This document shows positions 44,697 through 54,500 of a stretch of 64,000 bases of DNA, piece after piece. Origin of the DNA: CBDDHT01 sp965227905 (lineage in GTDB: Bacteria; Pseudomonadota; Alphaproteobacteria; Rhizobiales; Methyloligellaceae); NCBI GenBank assembly GCA_965227905.1, contig OZ245780.1, positions 3,286,001 to 3,350,000 on the forward strand, written 5' to 3'. Every line of letters starts with the position of its first letter. Position 1 is the first letter of the stretch. Both the position numbers and the translations under genes were made by a program. Under the pieces are notes generated by a model. It did not search any database. It was not told the origin of the DNA and saw nothing but the letters and a program-made list of their open reading frames with translations.

Positions 44697-45821
44697 ATGG
44701 CCGATATCACTGCGCCTCAAGGCACCGTCAGCCGGTACCTAACGCCACCGCATATCAAGACTGATACCCTGCCGGCCAGTCAGACAGTACAACTGCTGGC
44801 AATGCATACCGGAAGTACGCTTGCCGGCCGGTTTTTTGCCCATAGGGTCCTGTTAGCCGTTTGCGGCCTGTTTCTTGTCGCAGGTATCGCACTCAGTTTC
44901 CTGATCGATCGCGCATTACCGTTCGCCAGAGGGATCGATTTCGCCCTTGCTCTTACCTGCTGCCTGCTCATCACGAGCTTCGGCATCCTGATTTATCGCC
45001 TCGGAATGACGGAGTGGAGCCAACGCTCCGGCGCCCTCGGCCGGATCGCAAAAAACATGGTGCTGAGCCCGCGCTGGACGAATGCGATTCCCGCCCTGCT
45101 GAGTCTCGTTGTCCTCGTTGCCGTGATGAACGCGATCGTTGCCGCGCTGCCGGACCTCGGTGCCCATTCCGGAGCGGCCAATCTCATTGCATTGGACCGG
45201 GCGTTTCATCTGGGCGTGCTTCCGCATCAGATTACTCATGCCTTTGCAGGCGACTCTGTGCTGACCGTGTTCCTCGATCAGATCTATCAGATCAGCCTGC
45301 TTTGGGTCTTGGTGTTCTATCTCGCCATCGCATGCGCGAAGCACGATACACCCAACCGGCAACAGTTTCTGATTTCCCTGTCTCTCGCCTGGGTCGCCGG
45401 AGCGTTGCTGATGGTTCTGGTATCATCAGCCGGGCCGGCATTTTCCATCCAGATGATCCCTGGAAACAGTCCTTATGCCGATCTTTTCACACGTCTCGCC
45501 GCCATCGATTCAGAGACGACACTCTGGTCTCTCGGGCTTCAGCAGGCCCAGATTCAAGCCGTGAACAGCGCCAGCGCCGGTGCACATTTTGCGGCCGTGG
45601 CAGCCATGCCAAGTCTCGTGACGGCAAGTCTGACGATCGTCGCACTGACAGCTTTCGGCGTGCGGTTTTCCCTTGGGATTGTTGCGAGCGCCCTGCTCCT
45701 CCTGTCGACGATCGCTGCGGTGCATCTTGGCTGGAATTACGCAATCGACTGTTATGCGGGCGCTATTCTCGGCTTTGTTTCCTGGAAGGCCGTTGGCTGG
45801 GTGATGCTGCGAACAGCCTAA
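44697..45821 (+). CDS. PAP2-like membrane protein lacking the catalytic histidines
   Basis: A 374-residue membrane protein with about eight to nine hydrophobic helices. The C-terminal part follows the inositol-phosphoceramide-synthase type of PAP2 phosphatases: a SAGAHFAAVAAMPSL stretch at residues about 293-307, then HLGWNYAIDCYAG at 343-355. The two histidines expected in MPSLH and GxHYxxD are V308 and N347, 39 residues apart as in the family. The conserved Asp and Gly remain. It is therefore likely a non-catalytic or altered homologue. A 13-base palindrome (GAGGAC-T-GTCCTC, 45834-45846) follows the stop. Confidence 0.72.
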   Translation: MADITAPQGTVSRYLTPPHIKTDTLPASQTVQLLAMHTGSTLAGRFFAHRVLLAVCGLFLVAGIALSFLIDRALPFARGIDFALALTCCLLITSFGILIYRLGMTEWSQRSGALGRIAKNMVLSPRWTNAIPALLSLVVLVAVMNAIVAALPDLGAHSGAANLIALDRAFHLGVLPHQITHAFAGDSVLTVFLDQIYQISLLWVLVFYLAIACAKHDTPNRQQFLISLSLAWVAGALLMVLVSSAGPAFSIQMIPGNSPYADLFTRLAAIDSETTLWSLGLQQAQIQAVNSASAGAHFAAVAAMPSLVTASLTIVALTAFGVRFSLGIVASALLLLSTIAAVHLGWNYAIDCYAGAILGFVSWKAVGWVMLRTA

Positions 45822-45941
45822 TTCCCGCCGTTTGAGGACTGTCCTCGCCTGATCAATCGCTCTGTCATGAACTGTCAGCTTCCTGTGCATGCGCCCGCCT
45901 GCCGTCTTGTGCGGGCTACATGAGCGAGCTAATCCTTGTCC

Positions 45942-48866
45942 ATGACAGCGCTGAAATCGATCTCCGTACGCGGAGCCCGGGAACATAATCTCAAAGGCGT
46001 CGATCTCGATTTGCCACGTGAAGGTCTGGTGGTCATTACCGGACTTTCCGGCTCGGGAAAGTCGTCGCTCGCCTTCGACACAATCTATGCCGAGGGGCAG
46101 CGGCGCTATGTCGAAAGCCTTTCGGCCTATGCGCGCCAGTTTCTGGAGATGATGCAGAAGCCCGATGTGGACCTGATCGAAGGTTTGTCGCCGGCCATCT
46201 CCATCGAGCAGAAGACGACATCGCGCAATCCGCGCTCGACGGTCGGCACGGTTACCGAAATCTACGATTATATGCGGCTGCTGTTCGCCCGTATCGGCAT
46301 CCCCTATTCGCCGGCGACGGGGTTACCAATCGAGAGCCAAACCGTCAGCCAGATGGTCGACGGCGTGCTTGCGCTGGAGGAAGGCACACGCGCCTATCTG
46401 CTCGCGCCCATCGTGCGAGGCCGAAAAGGTGAATATCGCAAGGAGTTTGCCGAACTTCAGAAGAAGGGCTTCCAACGTGTAAAAGTCGACGGCACTTTCT
46501 ACGAAATTGCCGATGTGCCGAAACTCGACAAGAAGTTCACACACGATATCGACGTCGTGGTCGACCGCGTGGTCGTGCGCCCCGACATTGCAAGCCGTCT
46601 GGCAGACTCGATCGAGACGGCGCTCACCCTCGCCGACGGTATTGCGATCGTTGAGCTGGCAGACAAGGCCCTCGACAAGGCAACACTCGAGTCGGCAAAC
46701 CGGTCACGGAATGAGACCCACGAACGTCTTGTCTTCTCGGCCAATTTTGCCTGCCCCGTCTCCGGATTCACGATCGATGAGATCGAACCCCGGCTGTTCT
46801 CGTTCAACAATCCTTTCGGTGCCTGTCCGGCCTGCGACGGCCTTGGCACCGAATTGCGGTTTGAAGCGGACCTCGTTGTCCCCGACACAAGCCTGAGCCT
46901 GGACAAGGGCGCTGTGCTTCCCTGGGCGCGAACCGGCAATACATCACCCTATTACGCGCAAACTCTTAAGGCGATCGCCAAGCACTTCGGCGTCTCGATG
47001 ACCGCACCCTGGTCGGAACTCCCAGACAAGGTCCGCAAAGCAATCCTTTACGGCTCGGGCAAAGAGAAGATCACCTTCACCTATGACGATGGCGTGCGCA
47101 GCTACAAGACGAAAAAGGCGTTCGAAGGTGTTGTTACGAATATTGAACGGCGGTGGCGCGAAACGGAGTCGTCCTGGGTCCGTGAGGAGCTGAACCGCTA
47201 TCAATCGAAGCATCCCTGCGCTGCTTGCGACGGTTACCGCCTGAAGAGCCAGGCACTGGCGGTCAAGATCGACGGACGCCATATCGGTGAGGTCGCGAAA
47301 CTGCCGATCCGCGAGGCTGGCGATTGGTTCACTGCCCTGCCGAAGTCGTTGAATAAACACCACAATGAGATTGCCGTCCGCATTCTCAAGGAAATCCGCG
47401 AGCGTCTCAAATTCCTGAACGATGTCGGGCTCGAATATCTGACATTGTCGCGTGCATCGCGAACCCTGTCCGGCGGCGAAAGCCAGCGCATCCGCCTCGC
47501 CTCGCAAATCGGATCCGGCCTGACGGGCGTTCTCTATGTCCTGGACGAGCCATCCATCGGATTGCACCAGAGGGACAATGCGCGGTTGCTGGAAACGCTC
47601 AAACATCTGCGCGATCTTGGCAACACGGTGATCGTTGTCGAACATGACGAGGATGCGATTCTGACGGCCGACCACGTGGTCGATATGGGACCGGGCGCCG
47701 GCGTTCATGGCGGCGAAGTCGTTGCCGAAGGCACACCGGACGCCGTGATGAGTTCACCGGAGAGCCTGACAGGTCAGTATCTGACTGGTTTCAAGCAGAT
47801 CCCAGTACCACGCAAACGCCGCAAGGCGGCCAAGGGGCGCGCGCTTCGTGTCGTCGGCGCACGCGAGAACAATCTGAAGGATCTGGATGTCAGCATCCCG
47901 CTCGGCACATTCACCTGCGTGACGGGCGTGTCCGGTGGCGGCAAATCGACATTTTTGATCGAAACCCTCTACAAGGCCGTCGCACGCAAGCTCTCCGGGG
48001 CGCGCGCCGCACCAGGCGCTCACGACACGATCGAGGGCGTGGAGTTTCTCGACAAGATCATCGATATCGACCAAAGCCCGATCGGCCGCACGCCGCGTTC
48101 GAATCCTGCGACCTATACCGGTGCCTTCACACCGATCCGGGAATGGTTCGCGGAGTTGCCGGAGTCTCGCGCGCGTGGCTATAAGCCGGGCCGGTTCTCG
48201 TTCAATGTAAAGGGCGGGCGCTGCGAGGCCTGTCAGGGCGATGGTCTGATCAAGATCGAGATGCACTTTCTGCCCGACATCTATGTCACCTGCGACCAAT
48301 GCAAGGGCAAGCGCTACAACCGCGAAACGCTGGAGATCAAGTTCAAAGGCAAGTCGATTGCCGACATTCTGGATATGACGGTAGAAGAAGGCGCCGAGTT
48401 CTTCAAGGCCGTCCCCTCCATTCGCGACAAGCTGGAAACATTGGCGCGCGTTGGCCTGGGGTACATCCATGTGGGGCAGCAGGCAACGACGCTTTCGGGC
48501 GGCGAAGCCCAGAGGGTCAAGCTGTCGAAAGAGTTGTCACGGCGGGCAACGGGACGCACACTTTACATTCTCGACGAGCCAACCACCGGGCTGCACTTCC
48601 ACGATGTCGCCAAGCTCCTGGAAGTGCTGCATGAGCTCGTTGAGCAAGGCAACACGGTCGTGGTCATCGAGCATAATCTGGAAGTGATCAAGACAGCCGA
48701 CTGGATCGTCGATCTCGGACCGGAGGGCGGCGATGGCGGCGGCCATGTGGTTGCGGAAGGCACGCCTGAGACGGTTGCGAAGGCACGCAAAAGCTATACC
48801 GGCCAATTCCTGAAGGGCATGTTCAAACGCCGGACCAAAACGGCGACACCCCAGGCGGCAGAGTGA
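45942..48866 (+). CDS. uvrA: Excinuclease ABC subunit A
   Basis: DNA damage sensor of nucleotide excision repair, 974 residues. It contains two ABC ATPase units with Walker A motifs ITGLSGSGKSSLAFDTIYAEG (near residue 33) and VTGVSGGGKSTFLIETLY. The signature motifs are LSGGESQRIRLA and LSGGEAQRVKLS. Zinc modules are visible at CPACDG ... CAACDG and CEACQGDG ... CDQCKGKRY. The ATG at 45942 is chosen over a TTG two codons upstream. No SOS box is evident in the 120 bases before it. Monocistronic; palindromic repeats follow. Confidence 0.98.
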   Translation: MTALKSISVRGAREHNLKGVDLDLPREGLVVITGLSGSGKSSLAFDTIYAEGQRRYVESLSAYARQFLEMMQKPDVDLIEGLSPAISIEQKTTSRNPRSTVGTVTEIYDYMRLLFARIGIPYSPATGLPIESQTVSQMVDGVLALEEGTRAYLLAPIVRGRKGEYRKEFAELQKKGFQRVKVDGTFYEIADVPKLDKKFTHDIDVVVDRVVVRPDIASRLADSIETALTLADGIAIVELADKALDKATLESANRSRNETHERLVFSANFACPVSGFTIDEIEPRLFSFNNPFGACPACDGLGTELRFEADLVVPDTSLSLDKGAVLPWARTGNTSPYYAQTLKAIAKHFGVSMTAPWSELPDKVRKAILYGSGKEKITFTYDDGVRSYKTKKAFEGVVTNIERRWRETESSWVREELNRYQSKHPCAACDGYRLKSQALAVKIDGRHIGEVAKLPIREAGDWFTALPKSLNKHHNEIAVRILKEIRERLKFLNDVGLEYLTLSRASRTLSGGESQRIRLASQIGSGLTGVLYVLDEPSIGLHQRDNARLLETLKHLRDLGNTVIVVEHDEDAILTADHVVDMGPGAGVHGGEVVAEGTPDAVMSSPESLTGQYLTGFKQIPVPRKRRKAAKGRALRVVGARENNLKDLDVSIPLGTFTCVTGVSGGGKSTFLIETLYKAVARKLSGARAAPGAHDTIEGVEFLDKIIDIDQSPIGRTPRSNPATYTGAFTPIREWFAELPESRARGYKPGRFSFNVKGGRCEACQGDGLIKIEMHFLPDIYVTCDQCKGKRYNRETLEIKFKGKSIADILDMTVEEGAEFFKAVPSIRDKLETLARVGLGYIHVGQQATTLSGGEAQRVKLSKELSRRATGRTLYILDEPTTGLHFHDVAKLLEVLHELVEQGNTVVVIEHNLEVIKTADWIVDLGPEGGDGGGHVVAEGTPETVAKARKSYTGQFLKGMFKRRTKTATPQAAE

Positions 48867-48947
48867 GTCTTATTCGGTTGTCATTTACGCAATGAAACGT
48901 CCCGGACATGATGCGGGCTCTAGGGCAGAAATGCACCATGTCACACA

Positions 48948-49178
48948 TTCGCCCTGGGTCCCGGATCAGGTCCGGGACATAGTGACTTCAGAAAACAGAC
49001 GACCAAAGCGGCTGATCTGAAACGTCGTCCTTCACGTTTAGCAAAGCGCCATCACGGACAGGAAAAGACACCATTCTGACAGACTAAAAGAAATACGCCC
49101 CGGGCTTGACCCGGGGCCCAGGGCGGTTTCGCACTATGTCAGATCTTCGCCCTGTATCCTGCATCAAGTGCGGGATCT
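48948..49178. repeat. Cluster of related intergenic palindromic repeats
   Basis: Three related units lie between uvrA and the cytochrome gene. Unit 1 is 48958-48978 (arms GTCCCGGA/TCCGGGAC). Unit 2 is 49097-49117 (GCCCCGGG/CCCGGGGC). Unit 3 is 49157-49175 (TCCTGCA/TGCGGGA, one G-U). All have five-base loops of the TCAGG/TCAAG type (CTTGA when inverted). Units 1 and 3 are preceded by TTCGCCCTG and unit 2 is in the opposite orientation. The shared flank GACATAGTG also recurs inverted. The structure is that of dispersed REP-like elements of Rhizobiales. The rest of the 335-base spacer (48867-49201) holds no gene. Confidence 0.75.
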
Positions 49179-49201
49179 GATCCGTTGCAAGGAAGTTGCT
49201 C

Positions 49202-49909
49202 ATGCGAATTCGAGTCTTGAGTGTTCTGATGTTGCTGATAGCGAGTCCAGCCTCAAGTTCTGCTGAAGAGACATCGGGCGACGCAACCGCAGGCGCGCGG
49301 ACATACCGCGTCTGTGCGGCCTGCCACTCGCTGCGACCGGGTGTGCACCTCTCGGGCCCCAGCCTTGCCGGACTCTGGGGAAAGGCTGCCGCGGCAATTA
49401 CCGACTTTAGCCGATACACCACGGCTCTCAAGGAAGCCGATCTGACCTGGGATGCCGCGACACTCGATGCCTGGCTCGACCGGCCGGACCGGGTTGCACC
49501 GGGGACCTCCATGACGTTTCGCGGCCTCCCAAGTTCAAAGACCCGAGCCAATCTGATTGCTTTCCTGGAGAAGGCCATGGCAACGGATGGCGCGGAAGCT
49601 GTGGTCAAGTCCGGTCTGCTCTCGAAGGAACTCGCGGATGGCCGTTTGCCACCTGTCCTTAAATCGATGCCGACGCACCAGCGTGTGACTGACGTCCGCC
49701 ATTGTAAAGATGGCTATCACCTGACGACAGCCGACGGGCGGGTCCGCCCAATCTGGGAGACCAATCTGCGCATCAAGATCGATACCAGTGAACGCGGTCC
49801 GATTGCCGGTCAACCGATCCTGCTTGCATCGGGACAGGGCGGCGATCGTTTTACCATTGTCTTTTCGGATGTGACCGAAATTGCCAGCTTCATCAAGCAT
49901 GCCTGCTAA
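49202..49909 (+). CDS. Exported class I c-type cytochrome with C-terminal extension
   Basis: A 235-residue protein with a signal peptide (1-21, ending SSSAE). Haem is bound through C38-A-A-C41-H42, and the sixth ligand is probably M104 (PGTSMTFRG), as in cytochrome c2. The cytochrome ends near residue 127. About 105 further residues form a second, unfamiliar beta-rich segment ending in Cys (SGQGGDRFTIVFSDVTEIAS). AAGGAAG six bases before the ATG at 49202 fixes the start. The electron partner is unknown. Confidence 0.88.
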   Translation: MRIRVLSVLMLLIASPASSSAEETSGDATAGARTYRVCAACHSLRPGVHLSGPSLAGLWGKAAAAITDFSRYTTALKEADLTWDAATLDAWLDRPDRVAPGTSMTFRGLPSSKTRANLIAFLEKAMATDGAEAVVKSGLLSKELADGRLPPVLKSMPTHQRVTDVRHCKDGYHLTTADGRVRPIWETNLRIKIDTSERGPIAGQPILLASGQGGDRFTIVFSDVTEIASFIKHAC

Positions 49910-49918
49910 GCGCCGGTT

Positions 49919-50332
49919 TTATGGCAAAGCAGACAACGCCGTGTAGCAGCCCTCTATCGGTTGTAATGACTTGTCCTTGCGGCCCACAAGAAGCTGAGAC
50001 GACCGTGACGTCTGAATGCGGTAGTCACGGCAAATGGGTGTGCTCTTGCCCGTTCCAAGGGTTCCGATTGTGATGGCCTTGCCCGGATAGCGAAATATAA
50101 TGTCGACAGCCATATCGGGCGCGCACAGACAAACCCGGTAGATGACACTGGTCACGGCATTGTTGGGGACATTCTCCAGAAGCACCGTGTCCTTGGCCCC
50201 CTCCTCAATCGCCCATGGATAGCAACTGGAACTTGCCAATGCGCAAGCGGCAGTGGCAGGTCTCGTCGAGAAAACCAAGTGGGCGATTGAGAAGTAGATC
50301 GCGACAAACAAAAATGCTCGATGTCGTCTCAT
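49919..50332 (-). CDS. Small secreted cysteine-containing protein, unknown function
   Basis: A 137-residue protein with a signal peptide (1-28, ending RPATAA). The mature part has six cysteines (in ACALASSSCYPW, VCLCAPD, ICRDYR and GCYTAL), suggesting disulfides, and reads as a small beta domain. No named family is recognised. Convergent with the cytochrome gene, nine bases apart. Confidence 0.65.
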   Translation of the reverse strand: MRRHRAFLFVAIYFSIAHLVFSTRPATAACALASSSCYPWAIEEGAKDTVLLENVPNNAVTSVIYRVCLCAPDMAVDIIFRYPGKAITIGTLGTGKSTPICRDYRIQTSRSSQLLVGRKDKSLQPIEGCYTALSALP

Positions 50333-50354
50333 TCAATTGTCCGTGACAATCGCT

Positions 50355-50705
50355 TTACTTCGCCGCAATAACTGCGATCTCGACCAGAGCCCTTGGATCG
50401 GCAAGCTTGGCTTCGATGCAGGCACGTGCGGGTATGTTTGCGCTGTCGATCCATTCGACCCAGACTTCGTTCATCGGATCGCGATAACGGATGTCCGAAA
50501 CCCAGATCGTTGCTGAGACAGCCTTGCTTTTGTCGCTGCCGGCCAGTGCCAGAAGCCGGTCGATTTCATCGAGAATCTGCCGAGTTTGCCCGGCTGCATC
50601 CGCGCTGAGATCCGGTGCGCATTGACCTGCGAGAAAGACCAGGCCCCCTGCTTCGACTGCATTCGCTAGGATCTTCTTCGGTTCGTGCCGTTTGATATCA
50701 GTCAC
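50355..50705 (-). CDS. RidA/YjgF/TdcF-family protein
   Basis: A 116-residue RidA-family protein; members hydrolyse reactive enamine/imine intermediates from PLP enzymes. The C-terminal signature has the conserved Arg (IPARACIEAKLADPRALVEI). The preceding VSATIWVSDI and the central GGLVFLAGQCAPDLSAD are typical. I choose the GTG at 50705 because GGGAGA lies six bases upstream and it gives the family length. The longer frame from 50822 is not needed. Confidence 0.9.
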   Translation of the reverse strand: MTDIKRHEPKKILANAVEAGGLVFLAGQCAPDLSADAAGQTRQILDEIDRLLALAGSDKSKAVSATIWVSDIRYRDPMNEVWVEWIDSANIPARACIEAKLADPRALVEIAVIAAK

Positions 50706-50933
50706 TCTGTTCTCCCTGGATAATTGCCTGAGCGCATTTGCTGAGAGTATCGCGCCCGATTGTGTCTGTCGTCGTATCGAAACTATCAACAAGGTCTTAA
50801 GCGAGCCATGCATCGCACGCAAAGCTGTTGCCCGACCTTCGATCTACCGCATGGGACTCGAGTCTCATATTTGTCAACTAACAGCGGATGGCGGGTTGGC
50901 CGCCATTCCGACAAACATGAGAAGGAGAGCGAT

Positions 50934-51188
50934 ATGGTGATTCTCAGCTCCCTCGCGGACTATTTGCACCGTGTTGCTGATTATCGGCGCACACGCCGGT
51001 TGCTGAACGATCTTGACGACCGGCTTTTGGCAGATATCGGAATTCAACGGAGTGATATTGATGCAGTTGCCCGCCGCGGTTTTACGGCGCGCAGGTCAGC
51101 GGCTGAAACAAACGATCGGTCGACGCAGACTTCGCGCCCGACTTTTCCAGCGACGAAACTACCGAACGCCTCGGCTGGATACGTCTAA
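50934..51188 (+). CDS. DUF1127 (YjiS-like) small protein
   Basis: An 84-residue protein. Residues 8-48 carry the DUF1127 helix pair, with the hallmark LLNDLDDRLLADIGIQRSDID. The C-terminal part (50-84) is a disordered Ser/Thr/Arg tail. DUF1127 proteins of alphaproteobacteria bind RNA or modulate growth and carbon metabolism. AGAAGGAGAG sits six bases before the ATG. A terminator-like hairpin follows at 51326-51347. Confidence 0.88.
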   Translation: MVILSSLADYLHRVADYRRTRRLLNDLDDRLLADIGIQRSDIDAVARRGFTARRSAAETNDRSTQTSRPTFPATKLPNASAGYV

Positions 51189-51542
51189 GCCGAGACAACT
51201 GACAGGCCAATCGACTGTAATGTCCCACAGGGCTTGGCCTGAATAAGAGTACTGCCCATCGCCGTTCCAAGGCAGATTGGAATCTGGCCAAAGAGGTTCC
51301 CTCCCCCCAACACCTCAATGGTCGGGCCCCGGCAATCTGGCCGGGGCGGCGAACGGCGCGGCTCGCGATAGAGCCGGCCTCACCTCCCAAAGTCACCTAT
51401 CACAGTACGAGCATCAACCCGTCTGTCCTTTCAGCTGTCTTCCTGGTTCAAAGTTCCAGGACCCAAGATATTTGCCGAAACTCCGTTTTGGTGGATCGTG
51501 TTCACGGGAGAATGCTACGGTCTGGCATTGGGTGGTGCCAAC
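51189..51542. other. 354-base spacer before the TPR-CHAT-FGE gene
   Basis: Carries the hairpin at 51326-51347 and presumably the promoter of the large gene downstream. I see no coding sequence. Confidence 0.6.
51326..51347 (+). terminator. GC-rich hairpin, possible terminator
   Basis: Perfect 8-bp stem GCCCCGGC / GCCGGGGC with a six-base loop (AATCTG). No T-run follows, so it may act with Rho or as a structural end of the DUF1127 message. Confidence 0.45.
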
Positions 51543-54500
51543 ATGAACACAATCGTCAAAAATATTGTCGCAGTCTCCTGTGTGATCGCCACTGGGATCT
51601 TATCAATCGACAGATCAAACGCTTTCTCTCCCAAGCAATTGCCAGCTGCAACCGATCCAGGTTTGCTGATCAAAGTGCAATCCAAAGGCCGGAATACACT
51701 CAAGAAGACGATTGCCGAAATCCGAAAACACATTGCTGCCGGTCGGTACGACGACGCTGAAACGCTTTTGTTCGGACTCAAGCTGTTTTTTTCGAGTAGC
51801 TACAGGGGCCCTTCAAAAGAAAAGTATAATGCGCTTGTGGACCGGCTGGTCATGGAGATGCTGGGTGCCCGCGCAGAAGCGAATTCAATCGTCGGCAAAT
51901 ACAGTATAGCGGTCAGGGACTATGGCGAGGCTCTCAGCGTCGCACAATCAATGAAGCCGCTATCGCGGAAATCTGTTGCCAACATTCATGGCAACCTCGC
52001 ATCGGTGCTCTCCCTGCAGGGACGATATGACGATGCCGTTGGCCATTTCCTCCAAGCCGTCGAACTGTCGAAGACTGTGCGTGATCCCGGTGGTGAAATC
52101 TCTCTGAGACTGTTCAATGGACTCGGCAATGTTCTGCAAAGACAAGGCCGGCCCATCGAAGCCCAAAAATACTACGAGAAGGCCATAGCTGGATATAGGC
52201 CGAAATCCCGCAAGTTGAGCGTCGAGTTTCTCGCTGTGCAGAACAATCTTGCGCTTCTGCTCGCAAATCAACGCAAGTACCGAAAAGCGGAAGCACTCGC
52301 CCGGGAGAACTTGAAAGGCGCAACAAAGACGTATGGATCGGCGCACGCAACCGTCTACGGCATGACCGCCAGCCTCGGGCGCATCTTGCGCCAACGTGGG
52401 TCATATCGGGAAGCGGAGCAGTTGCTGAGAAAGGCTTTGAGGGGACGCGAGAAACTCTACGGCCGGCAACACCCTACGACTCTGTCGACTGTCAGTGAGA
52501 TCGGCAGAACCCTTTCGGGTCGCGGCAATCAACGGAAAGCGGAAACGTTTTTCCGTAGAGCCTATGAAGGGTTTCGGAAAACTCTCGGCGACAGCCATGC
52601 GGAGACGTTGGAAAACCTAGACCATCTCGCAAAAGCGCTGCGTGCTCAGGCAAAGCACAAAGCGGCTTTTGAACTCTTCACCAACGGATTGGCTGCATTG
52701 CCAGACCATATGGCTCAGCAAGGCAGCAGTCTGCGAAGCAAGGCGGATGTCCTGCCGCTGGATATTGCTGGCTTCTTTGAACACGCAGATAAGTTCCGTG
52801 GGCGGGTCGAAAATGCTGAGGTTCGGGCATTCGAGGCACAGGGTTGGTGGACATTCAGCTCCCTCGACAAAGCTCTGACCGATGTTTCTGTGCGCTTCGC
52901 AGCCAAAGGAAAACGTACGTCAAAGGCCGTTCGGCAATATCAGGACGCGCGTGATCGCCTAAACGCCGAACGCATCAATCTTCTGAACGGGCGTAAAGAC
53001 GGATCAGCCCGACGTGTCGCATCGGCTACCGCTGCATTCAAGAAGTCCCAAAGAACAGTTGAGACTCTGTTTCCAGGATTCGCTGCACACGCGGTGCAAC
53101 GATCGCTCACGCTCAAAGAAGCCCGCGCGCTGTTGAAAACGGGTGAGGTCATGCTGACTTTCGCAGTCGTCGGCAAGCGTGCCTATGGTTGGTTGGTTTC
53201 ACAACGACATCTGGAATTCAAACTACTCGACAAAGATGGGCGGCTCGGCAGTCTCATCGAAGAGCTTCGCCGATCGTTGGACATGGGTATCGAAGCATCG
53301 AAGCGCGCGGTGTCATCCGATTGCGCTTTGCAAACAAGCGAACCTGGTCTTGAAGACCGCGTTTTTGACAGATGCTTGTCCCGCCAGATCTACGACCTCG
53401 TTATCCGGCCATTCAAAAACAAACTGAAAGGCGTTCAGCGCCTCGTCATTGTTCCTGACGGTCCTCTCGAGACAATCCCGTTCGCAGTGATGGCTGGACA
53501 TTCGGACGCCGATGGAACACCGCGTTATCTGATTGAAGACTATGAACTCGTCGTCCTCCCCAATACGGGAAGCCTGCGTGCTCTGCGCGGCACGACACGA
53601 AGGTCGACGGCTCGAAAACAGCCGTTTCTGGGTGTTGCCCCCGTCCGGTTCTCCGAAATCATGAAACGCACCAGGACTTCAGTTCAGATTGCCGACCTCC
53701 CTGGGACGGAAAACGAAATCCGAGCAATTGCGGCAAAGCTCAACACAAAGAAAGAAAATGTGCTGGTGGGATCGGTTGCCTCCGAGGCATCGATCAAGAA
53801 GGCACGATTGGATCGGTTTCGGATTGTCAGTTTTGCAACCCATGGATTGCTGGCCGAACAGACCGATCTGGTAACAGGCGGAAGGATTGCCGAGCCGTCC
53901 ATCACTCTGGCTCCCGGAAATGATACCGAAGATGGACTGCTGACGGCATCTGAAGTCATGGGATTGAAACTCGATGCCGATTGGACCGTCCTTTCAGCGT
54001 GCAACACTGCTGCTGGCGAAGACGGCAGTGCACGGGGCTTGTCCGGATTGGCCCGGGCATTCTTTTACGCGGGGTCTCAATCCTTGCTGGTGTCGCACTG
54101 GCCGGTGAGCGATCTGGCGTCCGTCACTCTGATGTCTCGAACGATCCCGAGTTTCGCAAAAGGGCGTGCCACCAGGTCCGGAGCGTTGCGCAACGCAATG
54201 CTGCACATGATGGGCAGACCGGAGTTTTCGCATCCGTTTTTTTGGGCCGGTTTCAGTATTATTGGCGACAATTCAACGCCCCATGTAACAAAGACGGATC
54301 CTCTTCCGACGGAGAGTCTCACAAAGCGAGCAAAACCAAAAAAGGAAGAAGCGCTTCCAACCGCATCACAACCGCCTGCTAAGCCGAAGACAACCAAGAA
54401 CAAGAAATTGGCCGTCGGTACATTTCCCAAAGAGAAAAAGAGAAGCAACGTGGCGCGTCGCTTCAGACCCGGCCAGGAATTTCAGGACTGCCGGGAGTGC

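Noticed and set aside
45822..45941. A LexA/SOS box upstream of uvrA
   Set aside because: No GTTC-N7-GTTC or its complement is visible; only a GAGGAC-T-GTCCTC palindrome, which does not fit LexA.
48948..49178. The palindromes after uvrA as a CRISPR array
   Set aside because: Units are irregularly spaced, differ in sequence, occur in both orientations and have no spacer regularity or cas genes.
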